A DNA stretch of 64,000 nucleotides, taken from Loktanella sp. (GTDB lineage: Bacteria; Pseudomonadota; Alphaproteobacteria; Rhodobacterales; Rhodobacteraceae). How positions within the stretch are numbered: position 1 is the stretch's first letter; every line of letters starts with the position of its first letter. Below the pieces are notes generated by a model. It ran no database searches, was not told the origin of the DNA, and saw only the letters and a program-made list of their open reading frames with translations. The translations under genes were made by a program, and so were the position numbers. This document shows, one piece after another, positions 9,331 through 18,115 of the stretch. The stretch spans positions 1 through 64,000 of the forward strand of contig JAFPBO010000051.1 of assembly GCA_017390475.1 (NCBI GenBank). The letters run 5' to 3'.

Positions 9331-10307
9331 ATATTTGCAATGCAACATTGTAATATTTAAAAACACGATCATGTTACTTTATCTTAAGTTGTTTTTCCAA
9401 TTCAATGAAAAATATTATAAAATATTGAATTGCGTGACTTTTTTGCAATCGTTTATAGGGCACTGGATGAAGCATCGGTTGCGGCAATCTTTCTGCGATA
9501 ACACAGACATCCTGGATGTCATTAGAAAACAATAAATTACCGGTCGAACGTGCTCTAACGGTCTCATATGTCTGTGCTTTTTCGCACAGCGACCGTGCTT
9601 TATTGTTGCTTGAGGTGCTAATTCGCCCTGCGAAATCAAGCGCGTCCCGGTATTGCTTGCACAGCGATCATGTCTGGCTCAATGGGTGTGCCGATCACGT
9701 GGCCGACTTTGACCTCTTGTCACTATATGAATTCTATATTGATCAGCAGTGGATAATTTTCGCCCGCTTTTTATGCAAAGGCAATTTCAGGTCCCTGCCT
9801 ACGACACGCCAATTATAGCCGGCCGTTGTGCAGCCTGATCACTGTTGCCCTGCAAGATGCAGAAAACAAAAGCCCTTGCAGTGCTTTTTCCCATTGCGTG
9901 GTCTATTGACCAGAGCGGTCGATTTGGTTTCAGATCCCCCGCAATTCCGTGGTTTCGACGGGCCGCCCTGTTGACAGGGATAGATTCGCCGCTTCCATCA
10001 GGGCCAGCGCCGGAACGAATATCGGCAACCCGGCTTTGTTCGGACTTGTTGTCCTACATCCAAAAGTTAAATTACAACATATCAGACGGACCCCGTGGAT
10101 GAGGTTGACCCCAGCGTCTGCGCCTTGCCCTTTCCGGTCGGAAAGGGCGCAGCGGGTCAATGGTTGCAAACTGCCGGTAATTTAGGCGATCCGCAAAATT
10201 CCGCCCGGAAAAAGGCATTTTTCCGCATTCCTGCCTTTGAGCCGCGATCATCTGTTTTCATTCGGCGGCATAGCTGGCGGCTTGGACGCAGCTATCAGGA
10301 CCTCCCC
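9331..10307. other. 977-base stretch without a convincing gene
   Basis: The first ~210 bases are strongly AT-rich, unlike the rest of the window, and include a self-complementary AATATT/AATATT hairpin near 9410-9425. Several open frames of 60-100 codons exist on both strands, but none has a recognisable domain, a good ribosome site or consistent codon use. The last part must contain the nasT promoter. A minus-strand frame around 9930-10060 could be gene debris but is not assignable. Confidence 0.5.
10206..10225. repeat. Inverted repeat upstream of nasT
   Basis: Two perfect 8-base arms (CGGAAAAA and TTTTTCCG, 10206-10213 and 10218-10225) are separated by GGCA, about 80 bases before the nasT start. 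It could be an operator or a terminator of incoming transcription. Confidence 0.4.
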
Positions 10308-10889
10308 ATGACCCGGCTTTCCATCATTGTTGTCGAGCAGGACCGCGAACGCGCGCTGAAGATTGTTGATGGTCTGATGGCTGCGGGCGAACATAATGTC
10401 GTGGTGATCGCGGAATCGGCCGGGCTTGGCCGCCGCATTGCCGATCATAAGCCCGATATCGTGTTGATCGACGTCGCCAACCCGTCGCGCGATGTGCTGG
10501 AAGAACTGGCACTGGCCTCTGGCCCGCTGGACCGCCCGGTGGCGATGTTTGTGGATCGTTCGGATGTGCAGCTGACCCGTGCCGCGATCGAGGCAGGTGT
10601 GTCCGCCTATGTTGTGGATGGTTTGCAGTCCGACCGTATCAAGCCCATTCTGGACGCCGCGATTGCCCGGTTTCACATGTTCCAGAAAATGCGTGCGGAA
10701 CTGGCCACCACCAAAGCCGCGCTGGAAGACCGCAAAATCATCGACCGCGCCAAGGCGATCCTGATGAAGGCGCGCGGCATTGATGAAGAACAGGCCTATG
10801 CCCTGTTGCGCAAGACAGCGATGGACCAGAACCGCCGTGTCGCCGATATCGCGCAGCAACTGGTGATGGCGGCGGGGCTGCTGACATGA
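10308..10889 (+). CDS. nasT: NasT, ANTAR-domain antitermination regulator
   Basis: This 193-residue protein has a receiver-like domain at residues 1 to about 120 and a C-terminal ANTAR RNA-binding domain (about 125-190: RAKAILMKARGIDEEQAYALLR, then a final helix). In this family NasT binds paired hexaloop hairpins in the leader of nitrate assimilation operons and blocks termination; NasS holds it inactive when nitrate is absent. The matching leader is at 12173-12280. The ATG at 10308 was chosen because it starts the receiver fold (MTRLSIIVVEQD); the open frame extends further upstream without similarity. It overlaps nasS by four bases. Confidence 0.9.
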   Translation: MTRLSIIVVEQDRERALKIVDGLMAAGEHNVVVIAESAGLGRRIADHKPDIVLIDVANPSRDVLEELALASGPLDRPVAMFVDRSDVQLTRAAIEAGVSAYVVDGLQSDRIKPILDAAIARFHMFQKMRAELATTKAALEDRKIIDRAKAILMKARGIDEEQAYALLRKTAMDQNRRVADIAQQLVMAAGLLT

Positions 10890-12061
10890 CTCTGTCCACC
10901 TTGCGTCTTGGCTATGTGCCGCTGATTGATGCCGCCCCACTGATCGTCGCAAAAGAACTGGGTTTCGCCGCCGAGGAAGGGCTGACCTTCGACCTGATCC
11001 GCCTGCAAAGCTGGGCGCAAAGCCGCGACATGCTGGGCATGGGGCAGATCGATGCAGCGCATATGCTGGTGCCGATGCCGGTGGCGCAGGCGCTGGGGCT
11101 TGGCCCGGCGACACCGCGGTTCGATCTGGCGATGGTGCTGGCTGTCGGCGGGCAGGCGATTGCGATCAGCGCGGCTCTGGCTGCGGCGATGCGGGCCAAC
11201 GGGCATGGTTTCGGCTTTGACGATCCGGTCGCTGCGCGTGATGCGCTGGCGGCGGTCGTGGGGCAGGGGCTGCGGGTCGGCGTGCCGTTTCCATTTTCGA
11301 CGCAGGCCGAACTGGTCCGGCGTTGGCTGGCCAATACGCCATTGGCGGAAAAGGTCACAATCCACACGGTCCCGCCGCCGCAGATGGCCGATGCGCTGGC
11401 CACCGGTGAGGTGGATGCATTCTGCGTCGGCGAACCCTGGGCGTCTTACGCTGTTGAACGTGGGGTCGGTACATTGTTACTGGCGGGCCGGTCGATCTGG
11501 GCCGCGCCCCCGGAAAAGGGGCTGGTTCTGACCCATGACTTTACCCTGAATCATCCCGAAGAGACCGGTCGCCTGATGCGGGCGATCTGGCGTGCCGGGC
11601 GCTGGCTGGATCAGCCGGACAACCGCAGCACGGCGGCTGAAATCATGTCGCGCCCGGATTATCTGAATCTGCCCCCCGAATTGTCAGAACGCGGCTTGCT
11701 GGGTCGCCTGCATATCTCTGCCGCAGGCGAGGTGCGACATTACCCGGATTTCATCCGGTTTCACGAAGGCGCTGCCAATTTCCCCTGGCGCAGCCTTGCG
11801 GCGCTGTTTGCGCAGCGGATCGCGCTGTTGCACGGGCTTGATCCGGCCACAGCGATCCAGAAAGCGACGGCCTGTTTCCGCACCGATCTTTACCGCCAGC
11901 ACCTGCGCAGCGCCGGGGCTGATCTGCCGGGTGCCTCCGCCCGGATCGAAGGCGCGATGGCGCATCCGACGGCCGTTGCCTCGGAAAAAGGGCAGATGAT
12001 CCTGGGCCCGGATGCGTTCTTTGACGGCGATATCTTTGATCCATCGTTCGCGATCCGCTGA
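10886..12061 (+). CDS. nasS: NasS, cytoplasmic nitrate/nitrite sensor
   Basis: This 391-residue member of the NrtA/CmpA periplasmic-binding family has no signal peptide: the binding fold begins at once (LRLGYVPLIDAAPLIVAKELG). That is what separates the sensor NasS from the transporter subunit NrtA. Shared family motifs include the FCVGEPW segment. It overlaps nasT by four bases (ATGA). In known systems NasS sequesters NasT and releases it on binding nitrate or nitrite. Confidence 0.88.
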   Translation: MTLSTLRLGYVPLIDAAPLIVAKELGFAAEEGLTFDLIRLQSWAQSRDMLGMGQIDAAHMLVPMPVAQALGLGPATPRFDLAMVLAVGGQAIAISAALAAAMRANGHGFGFDDPVAARDALAAVVGQGLRVGVPFPFSTQAELVRRWLANTPLAEKVTIHTVPPPQMADALATGEVDAFCVGEPWASYAVERGVGTLLLAGRSIWAAPPEKGLVLTHDFTLNHPEETGRLMRAIWRAGRWLDQPDNRSTAAEIMSRPDYLNLPPELSERGLLGRLHISAAGEVRHYPDFIRFHEGAANFPWRSLAALFAQRIALLHGLDPATAIQKATACFRTDLYRQHLRSAGADLPGASARIEGAMAHPTAVASEKGQMILGPDAFFDGDIFDPSFAIR

Positions 12062-12129
12062 AATCATAGGCAAGTGCCGCTTAACATGCGCAAATGAAAT
12101 GCTGCGTCTGCGAAATGGTCCAAAAGCAT

Positions 12130-12158
12130 TTGACCGATCCGCTGTGACAACGTTTTAT
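12130..12158 (+). promoter_or_regulatory. Sigma-70-like promoter of the nrtA operon
   Basis: TTGACC (12130-12135), a 17-base spacer and TTTTAT (12153-12158) predict a transcript start near 12165. That is just before the first ANTAR-type hairpin, so the leader RNA would begin with it. Confidence 0.5.
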
Positions 12159-12172
12159 TGATCCATAGCGCA

Positions 12173-12216
12173 CTGCAACGATGCAGAACGCCGTGAAATT
12201 CTCCGCAATGATGCGG
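12173..12216 (+). promoter_or_regulatory. NasT-responsive leader: paired ANTAR hexaloop hairpins
   Basis: Hairpin 1 is CTGC-AACGAT-GCAG (12173-12186). Hairpin 2 is CCGC-AATGAT-GCGG (12203-12216). Both loops are six bases with A at position 1 and G at position 4, which is the known recognition feature for ANTAR proteins. The 5' part of hairpin 2 (12203-12209) is also complementary to 12265-12271 on the 3' side of the terminator, so binding of NasT to hairpin 2 would compete with that pairing. This is read from sequence only; no fold was computed. Confidence 0.75.
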
Positions 12217-12238
12217 CCCCCCAAGAACAGGCAACGTC

Positions 12239-12280
12239 GCCACCCAATATGTCATCAGGACATGATTGCGGTGGCTTTTT
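12239..12280 (+). terminator. Leader terminator (attenuator) of the nrtA operon
   Basis: GCCACC (12239-12244) pairs with GGTGGC (12270-12275), enclosing a second 5-bp stem (12249-12253 with 12259-12263). Five T follow at 12276-12280. It sits between the ANTAR hairpins and the nrtA start, where an antitermination switch needs it. Confidence 0.7.
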
Positions 12281-12341
12281 GTCGTTTTGCTTTCATCTGG
12301 CCCGCGTCTTTTGGCGTGGCCCCTGTCAAAGGACGATCTTC

Positions 12342-13634
12342 ATGACCCTGATCCACCCGACACGCCGCAAGGTGATCCAGTCTTTCACCGGTCTTGCCGC
12401 CACAGCCGTTGCAGCAGGCACATTCCTGCCCGGCGGGGCCTGGGCCGCCACCACCACACCCGAAGTCACCGGTGCCACGCTGGGCTTTATCGCGCTGACC
12501 GACAGCGCGCCGCTGATCATCGCGCAGGAAAAAGGGTTTTACGCCAAACACGGCATGACCGAGATGCGGATCGAAAAGCAGGCAAGCTGGGGCGCGACAC
12601 GCGACAACATGAACCTTGGGTCCAGCGGCGGCGGCATTGATGGCGGTCATATCCTGCGGCCCAAGACGCATCTATATACCACCGGTTCTGTGATGCAGAA
12701 CAATAACCCGCTGCCGATCTACACGCTGATGGGGCTGAATGAACAATGTCAGGGTATCTCTGTCACGCAGGATTACGCTGACAGTGGCGTTGGGCTGGAT
12801 TCCTCGCCGCTGAAAGACATTTTCGCCGCCAAACGCGCCGCGGGCGAGGAAATTCCCGTCGCCATGACCTTCCCCGGTGGCACGCATGACCTGTGGATCC
12901 GCTATTGGCTGGCTGCGGGCGGGATTGATCCGACCACCGAGGTCGACCTGATCGTTGTCCCTCCGGCCCAGATGGTCGCCAATATGAAGGTCGGCAATAT
13001 GGAGGCGTTTTGCGTCGGTGAGCCGTGGAATGAACAATTGGTCAACCAGCGCATCGGTTTCACCGCCTGCACCACGGGCGAGCTGTGGCTGAACCATCCC
13101 GAAAAGGTGCTGGGGATGCGCGCCGATTGGGTCGACAGCCACCCCATCGCGACCAAGGCGATCCTGATGGCCGTGATGGAAGCGCAGATGTGGTGCGAAG
13201 AAGCCGCCAACAAGGACGAGATGTCCGAGATCCTGTCCAAGCGGCAATGGTATAACGTGCCGGTCGCCGATATCGCCGCCCGGATCAAGGATGAGATCAA
13301 TTACGGCAATGGCCGCGAAGAAAACCGCCCTGATCTGGCGATGCGGTTCTGGGGCGAAAACGGCTCTGCCTCTTTCCCGTGGAAATCACTCGATACCTGG
13401 TTCGTGACCGAAAACAAGCGTTGGGGCTATCTGCCCGGCGATCTGGACACCGCCGCCTTGGTAAATGAAACCAACCGATCCGATCTGTGGATAGAGGCGG
13501 CCACTGAACTGGGCCTCGACACATCCGCAATGGGTGACAGCCGCGGCGTGGAAACCTTCTTCGACGGTGTGACTTTCGATCCGGCGGACCCGGACGCCTA
13601 TCTTGACGGTCTCGCCATCAAGACGATGGTTTAA
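12342..13634 (+). CDS. nrtA: NrtA-type nitrate ABC transporter substrate-binding protein
   Basis: This 430-residue binding protein has a twin-arginine-like leader (HPTRRKVIQSF, then a hydrophobic stretch ending GGAWA), so Tat export is likely. The mature part is homologous to NasS in the same cluster, with shared GATLGFIALTDSAPLIIAQE-type and FCVGEPW segments. The ATG at 12342 was preferred over one 31 codons upstream because AAAGGA precedes it and the longer form would bury the leader. It is the first structural gene after the NasT leader. The substrate is probably nitrate and/or nitrite. Confidence 0.9.
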   Translation: MTLIHPTRRKVIQSFTGLAATAVAAGTFLPGGAWAATTTPEVTGATLGFIALTDSAPLIIAQEKGFYAKHGMTEMRIEKQASWGATRDNMNLGSSGGGIDGGHILRPKTHLYTTGSVMQNNNPLPIYTLMGLNEQCQGISVTQDYADSGVGLDSSPLKDIFAAKRAAGEEIPVAMTFPGGTHDLWIRYWLAAGGIDPTTEVDLIVVPPAQMVANMKVGNMEAFCVGEPWNEQLVNQRIGFTACTTGELWLNHPEKVLGMRADWVDSHPIATKAILMAVMEAQMWCEEAANKDEMSEILSKRQWYNVPVADIAARIKDEINYGNGREENRPDLAMRFWGENGSASFPWKSLDTWFVTENKRWGYLPGDLDTAALVNETNRSDLWIEAATELGLDTSAMGDSRGVETFFDGVTFDPADPDAYLDGLAIKTMV

Positions 13635-13646
13635 GGGGGCGGCACA

Positions 13647-14540
13647 ATGAATGTGACAGCATTAAAATCAAAATCCGAACCCGTGACCGCCCGCAAGACG
13701 GCGGAAACACAGGTACTGCCCGTCAAGGCCAGAAAGCCCGACAACCAATGGCCGGGCCGCGTGAAAACAGTCCTTCTTGCCAATATCCTGCCGCCGGTGA
13801 TCGTCGTCGCCAGCCTGCTGGCCCTGTGGCAATTGGTATTGTCTGGCGGCGGGGCATCTTTGCCCTCGCCACTGGAAATCTGGCAGCAAAGCGGCGATCT
13901 GATCCTTGAGCCTTTCTATGTCGCAGGCACGCAGGATATCGGCCTTGGCTGGCGGGTGCTGACCTCGCTGGAACGGGTCGCGGTTGGCTTTGGTCTGGCC
14001 GCATTCGTCGGGGTCGCGGTCGGGGCGGTGATCGGGCAATCCTTGTGGCTGATGCGCGGCGTCGATCCGTTGTTCCAGATCCTGCGCACTGTGCCGCCGC
14101 TGGCATGGTTGCCAATCTCGCTCGCCGCTTTCATGGACAGCCGCCCGAGTGCGATTTTCGTGATCTTCATCACCGCGATCTGGCCGATCATCATCAACAC
14201 CACCGCCGGTGTGCGCGCGATCCCGCAGGATTACCGCAATATCGCAGCTGTGCTGCGCCTGAACCAATTCGAGTTCTTTACCAAGATCATGGTCCCCTCT
14301 GCCGCGCCCTACATCTTTTCGGGCCTGCGCATCGGCGTCGGCCTCGCATGGCTCGCCATTGTCGCGGCGGAAATGCTGACAGGTGGTGTGGGCATCGGGT
14401 TCTTCATCTGGGACGCGTGGAATTCATCCAAGCTGACCGATATTTTTGTGGCGCTGCTTTACATCGGCGTGACCGGTTTCGTGCTGGACCGTCTGGTGGC
14501 TTACATCGGTCAGGTCGTCAGCCGTGGCAGCATTACGTGA
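13647..14540 (+). CDS. nrtB: NrtB nitrate ABC transporter permease
   Basis: This 297-residue protein has a charged cytoplasmic N-terminus of about 40 residues, then about six membrane helices of the BPD_transp_1 family. It starts 12 bases after nrtA and ends just before nrtD. The region around GVRAIPQDYRNIAAVL is the permease EAA-like loop that contacts the ATPase. It is expected to act as the membrane channel for the NrtA-delivered substrate. Confidence 0.9.
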   Translation: MNVTALKSKSEPVTARKTAETQVLPVKARKPDNQWPGRVKTVLLANILPPVIVVASLLALWQLVLSGGGASLPSPLEIWQQSGDLILEPFYVAGTQDIGLGWRVLTSLERVAVGFGLAAFVGVAVGAVIGQSLWLMRGVDPLFQILRTVPPLAWLPISLAAFMDSRPSAIFVIFITAIWPIIINTTAGVRAIPQDYRNIAAVLRLNQFEFFTKIMVPSAAPYIFSGLRIGVGLAWLAIVAAEMLTGGVGIGFFIWDAWNSSKLTDIFVALLYIGVTGFVLDRLVAYIGQVVSRGSIT

Positions 14541-14553
14541 AAGGTTGCAAATC

Positions 14554-15351
14554 ATGAGCTATCTCAAAATCGACCACGTCTCAAAATCCTTTCCGTTGGC
14601 CGGTGGGCGCGAGGCTTTGGTCTTGCAGGACATCCGCCTGAACATCGACAAGGGTGAATTCATTTCCGTCATCGGCCATTCCGGCTGTGGGAAATCCACC
14701 TTGCTGAACCTGATCGGGGGCCTGACCGAGGTCACCAAGGGCGGCATCATCCTGGAAGGACGCGAGGTGAACGCCCCCGGCCCGGACCGCGCCATTGTCT
14801 TCCAGAACCATAGCTTGCTGCCCTGGCTGTCGGTCTATGACAACGTCAAGATGGGCGTGCAAAAGGTATTCGGCAAAACCAAGACCCGCGCCGAACGCCA
14901 TGACTGGATCATGGAAAACCTTGATCTGGTGCAGATGGCCCATGCCGCCGACAAACGGCCCGGCGAAATATCCGGCGGGATGAAACAGCGCGTCGGTATC
15001 GCCCGCGCGCTGGCGATGGAGCCGAAGATTTTGCTGCTGGATGAACCCTTTGGCGCGCTGGATGCGCTGACCCGGGCGCATTTGCAGGATGCGGTGATGG
15101 ATATTCACGCCCGGCTGAAAAACACCATGATCATGATCACCCATGATGTGGATGAGGCTGTCCTGCTCGCCGACCGCATTGTGATGATGACCAACGGCCC
15201 CGCCGCCACGATTGGCGAGGTGTTGGAAATCAACCTCGACCGCCCGCGTGACCGGATCGCGCTGGCCAGCCACCCCGAATATGTTCGCAACCGCGAAGCC
15301 TTGCTGCGGTTCCTGTACGAACGTCACCGCTTTGTCGAAGCGGCGGAGTAG
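14554..15351 (+). CDS. nrtD: NrtD nitrate ABC transporter ATPase
   Basis: This 265-residue ATPase has a Walker A motif (GHSGCGKST), a signature motif (ISGGMKQR), a Walker B motif (ILLLDEPFGALD) and a switch histidine (MITHDVDEA). It lacks the extra binding domain of NrtC, so it corresponds to NrtD or TauB-like ATPases. The ATG at 14554 gives the usual start (MSYLKIDHVSKSF); an upstream in-frame ATG overlaps nrtB. It sits directly between nrtB and nirB. Confidence 0.9.
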   Translation: MSYLKIDHVSKSFPLAGGREALVLQDIRLNIDKGEFISVIGHSGCGKSTLLNLIGGLTEVTKGGIILEGREVNAPGPDRAIVFQNHSLLPWLSVYDNVKMGVQKVFGKTKTRAERHDWIMENLDLVQMAHAADKRPGEISGGMKQRVGIARALAMEPKILLLDEPFGALDALTRAHLQDAVMDIHARLKNTMIMITHDVDEAVLLADRIVMMTNGPAATIGEVLEINLDRPRDRIALASHPEYVRNREALLRFLYERHRFVEAAE

Positions 15352-15356
15352 ATGAT

Positions 15357-17783
15357 ATGAAACAACGACTTGTGATCATCGGGGCCGGCATGGCCTCTGG
15401 CCGGATGCTGGAACTACTGTTTGAGGCGGGGGGCGATTTTGACGTCACCCTGTTCAATGCTGAACCGCGTGGTAATTATAACCGGCTGATGCTGTCGCCT
15501 GTGTTGTCGGGCGAAAAGACCTATGAACAGATCGTCACCCATGATGCGGATTGGTATGCAGCCCAAGGCGTCGATTGCCGCTTTGGCGAACCGGTGGTCA
15601 GGATCGACCGCGAAAACCGTGTGGTTTATTCCGCCGAAGGCGGTGTGCCCTATGATGCGTTGGTGATTGCGACAGGGTCCGCGCCGTTCATCGTGCCGGT
15701 GCCGGGCAAGGACCTGCCCGGTGTCGTGGCCTATCGCGATCTGGAAGACACCAATGCGATGATCGCCGCCAGCGCGCCGGGGGCCAAGGCCGTGGTCATC
15801 GGTGGCGGGTTGCTGGGGCTGGAAGCTGCGGCAGGCATGGCCGCGCGCGGGGCCGAGGTGACGGTGATCCACCTGATGGGCCATCTGATGGAACGGCAGT
15901 TGGACCCCGCCGCCGGCTATCTGCTGCAAAAGGACCTCGAAAGCCGGGGCCTGCGCATCCATTGCCAAGGCGCGACCAAGGCGATCCTTGGCACGGACCG
16001 TGTCGAGGCTGTCTTGCTGGAAGACGGCACCGTTTATCCTGCCGATCTGGTCTGCATGGCCGTGGGTATCCGGCCAGAGGTGCGGCTGGCCAATGACGCG
16101 CATCTGACGGTCGGGCGCGGGATCACCGTCGATGACCAGTTGCGCGCATCGGATCCTGCGATTTTCGCCCTCGGCGAATGCGTGGAACATAACCAGCAAT
16201 TGTTCGGCCTTGTTGCCCCGCTCTACGATCAGGCACGAGTGCTGGCCGAAACCTTGCTGGGGCAACAGGCGGCGTTCAAACCCGTGCAGACCGCGACCAA
16301 GCTAAAGGTCACCGGCGTCGATCTGTTCAGCGCCGGTGACTTTGCCGAGGCACCGGGGCGCGAAGATATCGTGTTCCGCGACCCCGGGCGTGGCGTCTAT
16401 AAACGGCTGATCATCGAAGGTGACTGCCTGATCGGTGCCGTCATGTATGGGGATACTGCTGATGGCGCGTGGTTCTTTGACAAGATCAAGACCGGCACCC
16501 CCATCAGCGACCAGCGCGACACGCTGATCTTTGGCCCCGCCTATCAGGGAGGACCCGGCGCGGACCCGTTGGCAGCCGTTGCAGCATTGCCGCTTGAGGC
16601 AGAAATCTGTGGCTGCAACGGCATATGCAAAGGCAAGATCGTCACGGCCATCACCGATGGCGCAAACACGCTCGACGCGATCCGTACGGTGACCAAGGCA
16701 TCCGCCTCCTGCGGCACCTGCACCGGGCTGGTGGAACAGGTCATGGCGTTGACGCTAGGCGATGGTTTCACCGCCAATGCCAATCCGCCAATGTGCAAAT
16801 GCACCGACCACACGCATGAAGACGTGCGCCGCCTGATCAAGACGATGGGCCTGAAATCCATCCCCGCCGTGATGCAGGAACTGGGCTGGAAAACCACCGG
16901 CGGCTGCGCCAGCTGCCGTCCGGCGCTGAATTACTACCTGATCGCCGATTGGCCTCTGGATTATGCCGATGACCGCCAGTCGCGTTTCGTCAATGAACGC
17001 AACCACGCCAATATCCAGAAAGACGGCACCTATTCGGTGGTCCCGCGCATGTGGGGCGGTGTCACCACCTCTGCCGAATTGCGCGCCATCGCTGATGCAG
17101 CCGATAAATACGCTGTACCGATGATCAAGGTGACAGGCGGTCAGCGGATCGACCTGCTGGGTGTGCAAAAACAGGACCTGCCCGCGATCTGGTCGGATTT
17201 CAACGCTGCCGGGATGGTATCAGGCCATGCCTATGCCAAGGGGCTGCGCACGGTAAAAACCTGTGTCGGCAAGGACTTCTGCCGTTTTGGCACGCAGGAT
17301 TCCACCGGTCTGGGGATCAAGCTGGAAAAGCTGCTTTGGGGGTCATGGACACCCGCCAAGGTGAAACTGGGTGTCTCCGGCTGCCCGCGCAATTGCGCCG
17401 AGGCGACCTGCAAGGATATCGGCGTGATCTGCGTCGACAGCGGCTATCAGATCAGCGTCGCGGGTGCTGCGGGGATGGATGTGAAAGAAACCGAAGCACT
17501 GATCACCGTCGCGAGCGAGGATGAGGTGTTGGAAGTCACCGCCGCCTTTGTCCAGCTTTACCGCGAAAACGCCCGCTATCTGCACCGGATCTATAAATGG
17601 GTCGCCGCTGTCGGGCTGGACTGGTGCAGGGATCAGATCAGCGATCCGGTCACGCGGCAGGCGCTTTATGACCGCTTCATGCTCAGCCAGTCGGTCTATC
17701 AGACCGATCCTTGGGCCGAACATGCCGCGCGTCCCGATGAATGGGCACCGGTCGCTGATCTGACGATAAGGGCCGCAGAATGA
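15357..17783 (+). CDS. nirB: NirB, assimilatory NAD(P)H nitrite reductase large subunit
   Basis: This 808-residue protein has an FAD/NAD(P) oxidoreductase domain (about 1-310; GAGMASGRM and GGGLLGLEAA nucleotide-binding loops). Two BFD-like [2Fe-2S] segments follow: one starts CGCNGIC at Cys418, the other MCKCTDH. The siroheme/[4Fe-4S] domain has Cys636, Cys642, Cys676 and Cys680 as ligands. It reduces nitrite to ammonium in the cytoplasm with NirD. It starts 5 bases after nrtD and overlaps nirD by four bases. The siroheme is supplied by cysG at the end of the operon. Confidence 0.95.
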   Translation: MKQRLVIIGAGMASGRMLELLFEAGGDFDVTLFNAEPRGNYNRLMLSPVLSGEKTYEQIVTHDADWYAAQGVDCRFGEPVVRIDRENRVVYSAEGGVPYDALVIATGSAPFIVPVPGKDLPGVVAYRDLEDTNAMIAASAPGAKAVVIGGGLLGLEAAAGMAARGAEVTVIHLMGHLMERQLDPAAGYLLQKDLESRGLRIHCQGATKAILGTDRVEAVLLEDGTVYPADLVCMAVGIRPEVRLANDAHLTVGRGITVDDQLRASDPAIFALGECVEHNQQLFGLVAPLYDQARVLAETLLGQQAAFKPVQTATKLKVTGVDLFSAGDFAEAPGREDIVFRDPGRGVYKRLIIEGDCLIGAVMYGDTADGAWFFDKIKTGTPISDQRDTLIFGPAYQGGPGADPLAAVAALPLEAEICGCNGICKGKIVTAITDGANTLDAIRTVTKASASCGTCTGLVEQVMALTLGDGFTANANPPMCKCTDHTHEDVRRLIKTMGLKSIPAVMQELGWKTTGGCASCRPALNYYLIADWPLDYADDRQSRFVNERNHANIQKDGTYSVVPRMWGGVTTSAELRAIADAADKYAVPMIKVTGGQRIDLLGVQKQDLPAIWSDFNAAGMVSGHAYAKGLRTVKTCVGKDFCRFGTQDSTGLGIKLEKLLWGSWTPAKVKLGVSGCPRNCAEATCKDIGVICVDSGYQISVAGAAGMDVKETEALITVASEDEVLEVTAAFVQLYRENARYLHRIYKWVAAVGLDWCRDQISDPVTRQALYDRFMLSQSVYQTDPWAEHAARPDEWAPVADLTIRAAE

Positions 17784-18115
17784 GCAATTTCATCGATATC
17801 GCCGCCCTTGACGACATCCCGCGCCAAGGCGCACGGCTGGTCAAAACCGCGCAAGGCTGTGTGGCGCTGTTCCGCACGGCGGATGACCAGGTCTTTGCCC
17901 TTGATGACCGCTGCCCGCATAAAGGCGGGCCTTTGTCCGAAGGGATCGTGCATGGCGCGGCTGTGACCTGTCCGCTGCATGGCTGGGTGTTCGACATGAC
18001 CACCGGAAAGGCGCAGGGCGCGGATGACGGGCAGGTGCAGACCTTCGCGGTACGGGTCGAATCCGGGCGGGTGCTGCTGGATGCGGCCAGCCTCGCGCGG
18101 CGGTCGGCAGCATGA
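17780..18115 (+). CDS. nirD: NirD, nitrite reductase small subunit (Rieske type)
   Basis: This 111-residue Rieske-fold protein keeps both cluster motifs: Cys45-x-His47 and Cys64-x2-His67. Some NirD proteins have lost these ligands, but here a [2Fe-2S] cluster should be bound. It overlaps both neighbours by four bases, so translation is probably coupled. It forms the nitrite reductase complex with NirB. Confidence 0.93.
   Translation: MSNFIDIAALDDIPRQGARLVKTAQGCVALFRTADDQVFALDDRCPHKGGPLSEGIVHGAAVTCPLHGWVFDMTTGKAQGADDGQVQTFAVRVESGRVLLDAASLARRSAA

Noticed and set aside
9930-10169. Minus-strand frame with a stretch (AGLPIFVPALALMEAANLSL) that looks protein-like
   Set aside because: Too short and without a clear family; only a vague resemblance to oxidoreductase C-termini. 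Not enough to call a pseudogene.
10095-10307. N-terminal extension of NasT
   Set aside because: The 71 extra residues have no similarity to the receiver domain and contain the upstream inverted repeat; the fold begins at 10308.
12062-12129. Possible sigma-54 promoter for the nrtA operon
   Set aside because: No GG-N10-GC pair with acceptable flanks was found; the sigma-70-like pair at 12130-12158 fits the leader better.
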